DNA of 64,000 nt from Polyangium sp. 15x6 (lineage in GTDB: Bacteria > Myxococcota_A > Polyangia > Polyangiales > Polyangiaceae), in the NCBI RefSeq assembly GCF_029960785.1, contig NZ_JASBQE010000070.1, positions 1 to 64,000 of the forward strand, read 5' to 3'. Made by a program: the position numbers and the translations under genes. Under the pieces are notes generated by a model. The model made no database searches. It was not told where the DNA came from and saw only the letters and a list, made by a program, of their open reading frames with translations. Within the stretch, counting starts at the first letter, position 1. Every line of letters starts with the position of its first letter. Below, piece after piece: positions 17,320 to 24,935 of the stretch.

Positions 17320-18912
17320 ATGCGGGACGACATGGGAATACGTAATCCGAGGCAGAGGGGGCTCGTGGCTTTCCTCGTCGGGCTGGGCTTCGTTTTTGCG
17401 AGCGGCCCTCGCGCGTGGGCCCAGGAGGCCGCGGTCGAGCCGCCCGAAGAAGCGCCGCCGCCCCCGCCGATCGACGCCGCCTTGGAGGTCCCGCCGCCGC
17501 CCGTCGACGTCGCCACGGACATCCCGCCGCCGCCTCCGCCTCCGCCTCCATACGTGCCGCCGCCGTACGTGCCGCCGCCTTTGCCGCCCAAGCCGAGCCG
17601 CTGGTATTTCCTGCACCCCGGCGTCTTCCCCGAGGCCGACCTCTTCGCGGGCGCCCTGCAGATCGGCCTCGTCACGCCGTCGGCGAAGGAGTTTTACGGC
17701 GGCGCGCAGGTGGGCCTCTTCGGCGCCGAGGCCCATGAGTTCACGGGCCTCGCGCAGGTCGGTCTTTTGCACACCAACGTCGAGCGTGTCTTCCGCGGCG
17801 GCGTCGAGCTCACGCTCGGCAGAAACCTCGTGAAGGAGATCTACGGCGGCGCGCAGATCGCGCTCTACCGCAACGTCGTCACGGACATTTTCGTGGGCCT
17901 CGCGCAGTACGCCCTCGTCCGCAACGACACGCGCCGCTTCCTCGGCCTCGCGCAGATCGGCACGCGCAACGGCGCCGACGCGTTCATCGGCGGCTTGCAG
18001 CTCGGCGCCTACAACGTCATCGGCGCGGGCCTCGACTGGAACGACGATCACGGCGGCCCGCGCGGCGGCGGGTTCGTCGGCGCGCTCCAGCTCGGCGCGT
18101 ACAACAAGATCGACCACGGCAATTTCTCCGGCATCGCCCAGATCGGCGGCTTCAATGCGATCGAGGACGGCGATTTCCGCGGCGTCGCCCAGATCGGCCT
18201 CCTGAACGGGGCCGACGAACGTTTTTACGGCGCGCTCCAGATCGGCGCCGCGAACTTCATCGACGAGGGGTTTTATGGCATCGGCCAGCTCGGCGTCGTC
18301 AACATCGTCGATGACGAGTTTCGCGGCGTCTTCCAGGCCGGCGTCGCGAACCTCCTCCTGGAAGAGGGCTTCCACGGCTTCGGCCAGTTCGGCCTCGGCG
18401 CGTATGTCGACGAGGAGTTCCAGGGCGTCTTCCAGACGAGCGCCCTCTTCAATTACGTCGACGATTCCTTCTCCGGCGTCCTGCAGCTCGGCGGCCTCTT
18501 CAACTTCGTCGACGACGACTTCCGGGGCGTCTTCCAGATCGGCACCTTCAATGGCGTGCGCCGCGAGTTTTATGGCGTCTCGCAGATCGGCGTCGTGAAC
18601 ATGACCGGCGACGACCAATTCGGCGCGCAGCTCGGCTTCGTCAACCTCGTGAAGGACCACATGCACGGCCTGCAGGCCGGGTTTTTCGCGAGCGCCGAGG
18701 AGGTCACGGGCATGCAGCTCGGCGTCGTCAATTATTCCGACCGCCTGGCTGGCGCCACGATCGGCCTCTACAACCGCTCGAAGCACGTCCGCGGCGTCCA
18801 GATCGGCCTCGTCAATCAGACCGAGCGCCTCCGCGGCGTCCAGATTGGCCTCGTGAACGTCTCCAAGCAGGGCGGGCTCCCCTTCTTCCCCGTGATGAAC
18901 ATCGGCCTCTGA
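17320..18912 (+). CDS. Exported repeat protein, LA_2272-like surface repeats
   Basis: A 530-residue secreted protein. The signal peptide is cleaved at about AWA-QEA; an ATG at 17332 is an equally good start. A proline-rich stretch follows to about residue 90 with runs of up to nine Pro. The rest is about 25 repeats of 15-18 residues with the core F-x-G-x-x-Q-I/L-G-x-x-N, for example RGVQIGLVNQTERL and FRGVAQIGLLNGAD. This pattern and the ending FFPVMNIGL resemble LA_2272-type surface repeat proteins of Leptospira and others, which likely form a beta-helix or barrel-like surface. The function is unknown. The spacing is more regular towards the C-terminus. Confidence 0.75.
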   Translation: MRDDMGIRNPRQRGLVAFLVGLGFVFASGPRAWAQEAAVEPPEEAPPPPPIDAALEVPPPPVDVATDIPPPPPPPPPYVPPPYVPPPLPPKPSRWYFLHPGVFPEADLFAGALQIGLVTPSAKEFYGGAQVGLFGAEAHEFTGLAQVGLLHTNVERVFRGGVELTLGRNLVKEIYGGAQIALYRNVVTDIFVGLAQYALVRNDTRRFLGLAQIGTRNGADAFIGGLQLGAYNVIGAGLDWNDDHGGPRGGGFVGALQLGAYNKIDHGNFSGIAQIGGFNAIEDGDFRGVAQIGLLNGADERFYGALQIGAANFIDEGFYGIGQLGVVNIVDDEFRGVFQAGVANLLLEEGFHGFGQFGLGAYVDEEFQGVFQTSALFNYVDDSFSGVLQLGGLFNFVDDDFRGVFQIGTFNGVRREFYGVSQIGVVNMTGDDQFGAQLGFVNLVKDHMHGLQAGFFASAEEVTGMQLGVVNYSDRLAGATIGLYNRSKHVRGVQIGLVNQTERLRGVQIGLVNVSKQGGLPFFPVMNIGL

Positions 18913-19391
18913 GAGGGGTTCCATAGGCATCCGGTCGGACCCGTGAAGGACGCCGCTCGATCGGCCCCTCCGACGGACCGCCTGTACCCACGCTCACCCT
19001 CGACCGCCGGCGAAGCCGGAGCGCCTGTACCTGCGCCTACCCTCGACCCCCGGCGAAGTCGGGCGGGCTGTACCCGCGCCGACCCTCGACCCCCGGCGAA
19101 GTCGGAGCGCCTGTACCCGCGCCCACCCTCGACCCCCGGCGAAGCCGGACCGGCCCTGCCTGCGTCGTTCCTCCGGCTTCATCACGCGCCTCCGGTGGCC
19201 CTCTGCACCCACGCACGAGCGGTGAGGACCCGAGGCATCACTCGTCGCGGCGTCGAGGCATCGACCTACCCGCGCGGTCCCGACACCCCTACGCAGGCTC
19301 CTCGGCACTTTCGCGCGTTTCCCCTCTGGCACGTCGTTTGCTGTTGCGCGCACAACTTCCCGCCCTGTACACCCTTCGGTCCAGAGGAACC
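18913..19391. other. Gene-free 479-base stretch with tandem repeats
   Basis: Between the surface-repeat gene and the barrel-like gene there is no credible coding region: codon third positions are not biased and the ORFs are short shadows. The first half holds the 43-bp tandem repeat listed separately. The second half, 19153-19391, is less GC-rich just before the next gene and probably carries its promoter, although I could not identify clean -35 and -10 boxes. Confidence 0.6.
18981..19152 (+). repeat. Four tandem 43-bp repeats, each with a hairpin
   Basis: Units begin at 18981, 19024, 19067 and 19110, exactly 43 bases apart. They share cCTGTACC near the start and TCGACCCCCGGCGAAG near the end. 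Each contains the inverted repeat CCGGC-GAA-GCCGG, at 19007, 19050, 19093 and 19136. Units 2 and 3 read GTCGG on the right arm, which keeps pairing as a G-U wobble only if the plus strand is transcribed. The period is not a multiple of three, so it is not a coding repeat. A fifth copy after 19152 is too degraded to count. Confidence 0.85.
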
Positions 19392-20528
19392 ATGTCTCGA
19401 CAAACCCTCGTATCGGCCTCGATGCTGGCCGCCCTCCTCTCCGCACCTCTCTCGTCCCGCGCGCAGGACGCTGCCGCCAAGCAATACGTGGACGTCAAGA
19501 TCGCCGAGCCGCCCAAGCAAGGCGGGCTCGAGATCACCATGAAAAACGGCGCCACGTTCTCGCTCGTGGATACCCGCGACGTCGTCGGCGTCACGCCGAA
19601 TGGCTCCACGCTCACCGTGGGCCTCAAATTCGACGGCGTCGCGACCTACCGCAATGGTGGCCACGAATGGCGCACGGTGCTCGGCATCAACGAGGCGCTC
19701 ACGAAGACGCCGGCCCTCGAAGAGCCCGTCAAGAGCGCCGACGCGTTCAACGTGGAGAGCACCTACCTCTATTTCGTGCGCCCCTGGTTCGGCCCCTTCG
19801 CGCGCTTCACCGTCGGCACGCCGCTCTTCCGTGGCTTCGACGTTCGCCCCACCGACACCACGTACACGATTGCCCGCGTCGCCGGCACGACCGACACCGT
19901 CACCTCGCGCCGCCTCACGCTCACCGAGCCCTTCCGCCCGCTCACGTTGAAGGAGACCATCGGCCCCTTCGCGCGCCCCGTCTCCGGCGATCGATTCAAC
20001 CTGGAGACCCGCATCGGTCTCGGCGGATTGCAGACCTTCGCGGACGGCCAGCTCATCCTGAAGGACGACGCCGCCACGGCCGATCGCGTCGAGGTGCAGG
20101 AGCTCCGCGACGTCCTCCAGGTCGGCGTCGAGGGCTCGCTCGAGATGTGGGGCTCGTTCCAGGCGAAGAAGATCAGCTACAAGATCGGCGTCGGCGCGCT
20201 GATCCCGGCGTGGAACAACGACATGCCCGCGGCCGGAGAAGCGAAGAAGAACCCTCTTCAGCTCACGAACCTGGACATCGGCGCGGCCATTTCGTTCAAG
20301 GTCGTCGAGTGGGCGACGCTCGATTACGAGATCAAGCTCGTCCGCCAGCCCCAGCTCACTGATCAATGGCAGATACGTAACGGAATGATGCTCACGCTCG
20401 GCCTCGGATACTCCAGGAAACCCCCGGAGCCGCCTGCGCCGCCCGCAAAACCCGCGCCCGACGCGCCTGCGCCCGCGGCCCCCGCGCCCGCGGCCCCTGC
20501 GCCCGCGCCCGCACCCGTCACGAAATAG
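19392..20528 (+). CDS. Putative outer-membrane beta-barrel protein
   Basis: A 378-residue exported protein. The ATG at 19392 opens a signal peptide ending near SSRAQDAA. The body has alternating polar/hydrophobic strands (for example DAFNVESTYLYFVRPWFGPF and TLDYEIKLVRQPQL) and a YRNGGHEWRTVLGINEALTK segment, resembling DUF3078-like barrel proteins; this is a weak resemblance. The last 45 residues are a Pro/Ala repeat tail (APAPAAPAPAAP), probably a flexible or wall-associated linker. It is preceded by the 43-bp repeats. The function is unknown. Confidence 0.65.
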   Translation: MSRQTLVSASMLAALLSAPLSSRAQDAAAKQYVDVKIAEPPKQGGLEITMKNGATFSLVDTRDVVGVTPNGSTLTVGLKFDGVATYRNGGHEWRTVLGINEALTKTPALEEPVKSADAFNVESTYLYFVRPWFGPFARFTVGTPLFRGFDVRPTDTTYTIARVAGTTDTVTSRRLTLTEPFRPLTLKETIGPFARPVSGDRFNLETRIGLGGLQTFADGQLILKDDAATADRVEVQELRDVLQVGVEGSLEMWGSFQAKKISYKIGVGALIPAWNNDMPAAGEAKKNPLQLTNLDIGAAISFKVVEWATLDYEIKLVRQPQLTDQWQIRNGMMLTLGLGYSRKPPEPPAPPAKPAPDAPAPAAPAPAAPAPAPAPVTK

Positions 20529-20618
20529 TCATCGTTCGTGGCGGACGCTCGGCGTGAACGCCGGGCACGTTGCGTGCAAACCCCCGCGCGTCCGTTTACT
20601 TCTGCGAAGGGACGGCTC

Positions 20619-21902
20619 ATGAACGACGGGGGGAATCGATTGAAATCCATCAAATACATCGTCCTCATCACGGCGCTCCTTGCGCCGGCTTGTGCACCCG
20701 ACGAACCATCCACCCAGTCTGCGGGAAAATCGCTTCTCGACCCGCCCACGGATGGCTCGGGACTTCAATATCGCATGACCTCCACGATCGCCCCGGGGAG
20801 TGAATCCTATGGTTGTCGCCTCTTCCAGGTGCCGCCGGAGGGGCTCGTGATCCGCGGGCAGGACGTCGCGTTCGGTCCGGGCGGACATCACGTCCTGCTC
20901 TACCGGACCCCTTATCGGGCGATTCCGTCCCAAGACGAGCAGGGGGTCGCCGTCGACGCCCTCACGGAGCACGATTGCTCCGAGGGCGCCACCGCGCGCT
21001 GGAAGGTCGATGCCGTCCTCGGCGGATCCGAGAGCTTCGGCAGCGTGGGCATGCTCCATCGATTGCCCGACGGCGTCGGCGTCGTCCTCGAGCCGAACGT
21101 GGTGCTCGTGATGAGCACCCATTACCTCAACACCAGGAGCGCACCGCTCGAGGTCGACGCTCGCATCAACATGCTCACCATGCCGCGCGAAGAACTTCGC
21201 ATCGAGGCCGGGCTCCTCTACATGGACAACCGCGCCCTCCGCGTCCCGCCCTTCGGCGAAGCGTCGGCGCGTATGCGTTGCCCCGTGCCCGAAGACGTGC
21301 ACGTCGTGAGCTTGCAATCGCACATGCACGCGCGCGGCGTCACCTTCGAGGCCTCGCTCCTCGCGCCCTCGGGGACGACCACATCCATCTATTCGACGAC
21401 GTCCTGGCAGGAGCCGCCCGTACGCGAGCTCGACCCGCCCCTGCTCTTCCCTCGGGGGAGCACCGTCGAGATGCGCTGCGATTACAAGAACACTGAAGCC
21501 AGGCCCGTCGCGTATGGCCTCTCCTCGTCGGACGAGATGTGCCAGCTCATCGGCCCGTATTTCCCGAAAAACGCTCGCTTCGAGCGTTGCGAGGACGAGA
21601 GCGGCGCGCCCCTCGCGACGTGGGTGGGCAGCGGAAAGGCCAGCGGGGCGGAGACCGTCCATTGCCTAAGGGAGGCGATGACGCGCGAGAAGGGCGTGGG
21701 CTACGCGTATTACGATTGCGTACATGCCGCCTGCTCTACCCTCGCGGCCGAGGTTTCCGCGGTCGTGCGTTGCCACGAGGCGAAGCGCGCCGCGGACTGC
21801 GCGAATCGGTGCCAGGGGAGTGACGCCGGCGATTGCGTGTCCTGCCTCGCGCAGACCTGCGCCGCGGAGGAGCAGGCCGCGCGGGAGGCGGGGTCTCCTT
21901 GA
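20619..21902 (+). CDS. PHM-like copper type II monooxygenase, lipoprotein
   Basis: A 427-residue lipoprotein (lipobox LAPA-C25) resembling the copper type II ascorbate-dependent monooxygenase fold known from peptidylglycine alpha-hydroxylating monooxygenase. Copper ligands can be matched: His90-His91 in GPGGHHVLLY and His168 in MSTHYLN for the first site; His235 and His237 in SHMHARG and Met307 in SSDEMC for the second. All are present, so it may be active; the substrate is unknown. A C-terminal region after about residue 330 holds many cysteines in C-x3-C-like spacing. Start ATG 20619 has GAAGGGA upstream. Confidence 0.85.
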   Translation: MNDGGNRLKSIKYIVLITALLAPACAPDEPSTQSAGKSLLDPPTDGSGLQYRMTSTIAPGSESYGCRLFQVPPEGLVIRGQDVAFGPGGHHVLLYRTPYRAIPSQDEQGVAVDALTEHDCSEGATARWKVDAVLGGSESFGSVGMLHRLPDGVGVVLEPNVVLVMSTHYLNTRSAPLEVDARINMLTMPREELRIEAGLLYMDNRALRVPPFGEASARMRCPVPEDVHVVSLQSHMHARGVTFEASLLAPSGTTTSIYSTTSWQEPPVRELDPPLLFPRGSTVEMRCDYKNTEARPVAYGLSSSDEMCQLIGPYFPKNARFERCEDESGAPLATWVGSGKASGAETVHCLREAMTREKGVGYAYYDCVHAACSTLAAEVSAVVRCHEAKRAADCANRCQGSDAGDCVSCLAQTCAAEEQAAREAGSP

Positions 21903-21914
21903 AGACGCGTCGGG

Positions 21915-22313
21915 TCAGCCGTTTGACGCGACCGGCGCGCCCACCTTCGTGACCTCGGGCTTCATCCGACCCCGTCGATAGGCTCCCACCGCGACCACGA
22001 TTCCGGCGATGACGTTCATTGCCAGCGCGAGGCCGACGTTGTGCAGCGACTCGGCCGTCCCCATCGCGACGACGCGGACGAATTGATCGAGGTCGAAGGA
22101 GCGATCGCTGGCGGCGTACGTCAGCGTCGTGATGATCCCCGTGAAGAAGCCGAGGAAACCCGCGATCAGGGTGAGGAGCGCGAGCACGGCGGGCAGGAGG
22201 AGCCGCCCTTTCGCGGGGTTTCTGGCGTAACCGATGGCTGCGCCGAAAAGAATGATGCCGAAGAACAGCGTCGGATACATGCCGAAGCCGCCGAGTCTGA
22301 ATGCCTCTCCCAT
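21915..22313 (-). CDS. Small integral membrane protein
   Basis: A 132-residue protein with three or four hydrophobic helices and the N-terminal MGEAFRLGGFGMYPTLFFG. Its layout recalls small MotA/TolQ/ExbB-like proteins of myxobacteria, but I see no clear channel motif and do not assign it. The last 20 residues are polar. GGAGG sits 7 bases before the start, so the start is well supported. It is convergent with the copper monooxygenase gene, 12 bases from its stop. Confidence 0.7.
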   Translation of the reverse strand: MGEAFRLGGFGMYPTLFFGIILFGAAIGYARNPAKGRLLLPAVLALLTLIAGFLGFFTGIITTLTYAASDRSFDLDQFVRVVAMGTAESLHNVGLALAMNVIAGIVVAVGAYRRGRMKPEVTKVGAPVASNG

Positions 22314-22436
22314 GGGATACCTCCGTTTGTCAGGGTCGTTCGTGGGTCGTGCGTCGCCCCGCCGATACGAGATCCAGCGGGGCGGGGCAGACGGACCCCG
22401 GGCCTGCGTGGAAGTTCCCGAGGCCCCCCAAAATCG

Positions 22437-23903
22437 CTAGCGCTTCCTCACCCGCCCGACCGAGCCGTCGTAGTGGCCTTCCCTCCGGACGTAGTACACG
22501 AAGTAGAGCCACTCCTCGCCGTCCGCCGTCCGCGCCACGCTCGGCTCGCCGATCGACACGATGTCGCCCGGCCCATCGGGCGGCGCGTCGAGCCCGATCT
22601 CGACGACCGGATCGCCGAACGAGGCTGGTAGCGCCGGATCGCCGCCCGAATACGCGCTCGTCGAGATGTCGCGGAAGCCCCGCGAGAAATAGAGCTTCGA
22701 CGCGGCCTCGTCCACGAACGGCTGGAACTCTTCGACGTCGGGCTTGCTGATCGCGGCGACGACCGTCTCGGAGAACGTCGCTCCCGGCAGCGCGCCCGAG
22801 GGTTTGGCGACGAAGAGGTCCTTCTGCACGGGCCCCTCGGTATCGAACCAGACGTGGCCGTGACCGAACGAGGGATTCGAATGGAATTGATCGAGCGGCA
22901 CGAGCGGGAGCTGCGTCACGGGGAAGGGGTCGGCGATGAGGAAGTTGTTCTCGAACGAATACTTCCCGAGGCTCACGGGCGCGCCGAGCGTGACGTCGGC
23001 GTGATACAGATCGGGCGCCGTATCCGGCCCATGCAGCGGGTCGAACGCGAAGAGCACGGACGCCGCGCCGTCCTTGGGCGCGCCGAGGTACGTGAAGCCG
23101 AACGGCGAATACGTGAAGCCGTTCATGTCGATCGCGATCACGAACGGCTCGCCGAACGAGCCGTCGCCTTGCCTGCGGAACCCGTACGCGGCCACGGGCG
23201 GAAGCGCGAAGAGCGCCTCCGTCACGCCGAGCTGGGGAATCGTGTGATCGATCTCGGTGGGTGACAGGATGCGCGCCGCGCCGGGCATGTCGGGCCGCTC
23301 GGGGGCCGCGGACGGGCCATGCGTCGCATTGCATTCGGGGGCCGCGGGGCTCGCGGCCTCGCCCGTGCAGCCGGGCAGGTCCTTGCCCGCGATGCAGCAA
23401 AGCAGGTCGACCGGTGAATACGAGCTCACGATGAGCCATTCACCGTCCGGGCTCACCTCGGCCGAGTCCTCCGTGCCCGCGGTATTGACGAGCCCGGGCA
23501 CGCGCTCCGGCTGCCCCCACGCCGCGTCCACGACGGGCAGCACGACGGCCGTCGCATCCGCCGACAGCTCCGCGACCTTCGCCCGCACCAGCACCTCGCC
23601 GGCGTCACCCGCGGCGAGCGAGGGTTTTACGGTGGACCGATACACGCCCGCCGCCGTCTCGGAGGCCGCGCCGGCCGTTCCGCCCTCGGCCGTGATTTCC
23701 ACCGAGAGACCGGACACGGGTTTGCCGTCGATCGACGTGACGCGCGCCGTGACCTCGATGGGATAGGGCGCGGGCCCGTCTTGCCGCGCGAGCTCGAGGA
23801 TGATCGACGCGGGAGCTCCCGCCGTGGGTTTCGAGGGGTCGCTCTCCGAGCCGCAGGCGGCGAGGGCGAAGGGGACGAGGAGCGCGAGGGATCGGTATCG
23901 CAT
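22437..23903 (-). CDS. Lipoprotein with Ig-like and WD/PD40-like regions
   Basis: A 488-residue lipoprotein (lipobox LAA-C17). Residues about 30-120 look like a bacterial Ig-like (Big-1) domain (VTARVTSIDGKPVSGLSVEI, then TAAGVYRSTV). The rest is beta-rich with SPDGEWLIVSSY, TYSPFGFTYLG and EWLYFVYYVRREGHYDG, which suggests TolB/PD40-like propeller repeats. A CC pair and nearby cysteines at about 180-205 may form disulfides. The role is unknown; an extracytoplasmic binding protein is likely. It diverges from the dienelactone hydrolase gene. Confidence 0.7.
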   Translation of the reverse strand: MRYRSLALLVPFALAACGSESDPSKPTAGAPASIILELARQDGPAPYPIEVTARVTSIDGKPVSGLSVEITAEGGTAGAASETAAGVYRSTVKPSLAAGDAGEVLVRAKVAELSADATAVVLPVVDAAWGQPERVPGLVNTAGTEDSAEVSPDGEWLIVSSYSPVDLLCCIAGKDLPGCTGEAASPAAPECNATHGPSAAPERPDMPGAARILSPTEIDHTIPQLGVTEALFALPPVAAYGFRRQGDGSFGEPFVIAIDMNGFTYSPFGFTYLGAPKDGAASVLFAFDPLHGPDTAPDLYHADVTLGAPVSLGKYSFENNFLIADPFPVTQLPLVPLDQFHSNPSFGHGHVWFDTEGPVQKDLFVAKPSGALPGATFSETVVAAISKPDVEEFQPFVDEAASKLYFSRGFRDISTSAYSGGDPALPASFGDPVVEIGLDAPPDGPGDIVSIGEPSVARTADGEEWLYFVYYVRREGHYDGSVGRVRKR

Positions 23904-24013
23904 CGAGCCATTCTAGACGAGCTCGGCGCGTCTTGTCTTCGCCCCGGACGGCGGGCTTCGCGCGGGCGAACGAAGGGGTTCCCAAGGCCGCGCCTCGGTG
24001 TAGAGTGCGCGCC

Positions 24014-24925
24014 ATGAGGTTCGTCCGACTCGATGGTTTCCTCCGCTCGGCCCGCGCCCTCGCCGTGGGCCTCTCCGTGTTCGCCCTCGCGGCTTGCGGC
24101 GGCGCGCCCTCGCCCGATGCCGAGAGCCCCGCGCCGGCGAACACCACGCCTGCAACGACCCAAACCACGTCGCCAGCCGAGGGCATGCTGGGCACGCTCT
24201 CCGAGGAGGGCTTCAAGGCGCTGCACCAGCTCAAGGCCGAAAAGGCCCCGGCGCCGCGGGGCGAGCGTGTCACGATCGACGGCACGAGCGCCTACCTCAG
24301 CCTTCCCAAAGGGAAAACCGCGCCCGTGCCCGGGCTCGTCGTGATCCACGAATGGTGGGGCCTGAACGAGCACATCCAGCACTGGACCGATCGGCTCGCC
24401 GAGGACGGCTATGCCGCGATCGCCGTCGATCTTTATGGCGGCAAGACCGCCCAGAACCCGGACGAGGCGATGGCCATGATGAAGGCCGTCGACAACAAGA
24501 AGGCAATGGCCACGGTCGTCGCGGCGCACGATTTCCTGGAGAAGGATCCGCGCATCCAGGCGAAACGCACGGGCGTGATCGGCTGGTGCTTCGGCGGCGC
24601 CTGGTCCTTGCAGTTCGCCATGCACGAGCCCGACCTCGACGCGTCCGTGATCTATTACGGCCACCTGGTCACCGACCCCGCGGAGCTCAAGCCGATCAAG
24701 GCCGAGATCCTCGGCATTTTCGGCAACAAGGATCAGGCGATCCCGCCGGAGACCGTGAACGCGTTCGACGCGGCTTTGACCCAGGCCGGCGTCACGCACA
24801 CCATTTACCGTTACGACGCGCAGCACGGCTTCGCGAACCCGTCGGGACAGCGGTACGACGAGAAGAGCGCGGCGGACGCCTGGGACAAGGTGCGCGCGTT
24901 CCTGCGGAGGAAGCTCGCGGAATGA
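24014..24925 (+). CDS. Dienelactone hydrolase-family lipoprotein
   Basis: A 303-residue alpha/beta hydrolase with a lipoprotein signal (LAA-C28) and a Thr/Pro linker. The domain begins near residue 85. The nucleophile is Cys192 in GWCFGGAW, and Asp240 (GNKDQAI) and His271 (QHGFANP) complete the DLH triad; VIHEWWGLNEH forms the oxyanion region. Classical members hydrolyse dienelactones in aromatic degradation, but exported lipoprotein forms without catabolic neighbours are common and their substrate is not known. It is convergent with the BNR-repeat gene, 10 bases away. Confidence 0.9.
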   Translation: MRFVRLDGFLRSARALAVGLSVFALAACGGAPSPDAESPAPANTTPATTQTTSPAEGMLGTLSEEGFKALHQLKAEKAPAPRGERVTIDGTSAYLSLPKGKTAPVPGLVVIHEWWGLNEHIQHWTDRLAEDGYAAIAVDLYGGKTAQNPDEAMAMMKAVDNKKAMATVVAAHDFLEKDPRIQAKRTGVIGWCFGGAWSLQFAMHEPDLDASVIYYGHLVTDPAELKPIKAEILGIFGNKDQAIPPETVNAFDAALTQAGVTHTIYRYDAQHGFANPSGQRYDEKSAADAWDKVRAFLRRKLAE

Positions 24926-24935
24926 GGCGCGTGGC

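Noticed and set aside
17221-18930. A minus-strand open frame with regular repeats
   Set aside because: The repeats are the reverse image of the surface repeat protein on the plus strand, which has a signal peptide and a known repeat pattern.
18981-19152. The 43-bp repeats as a CRISPR array
   Set aside because: There are no variable spacers; whole units repeat directly, and there are no cas genes nearby.
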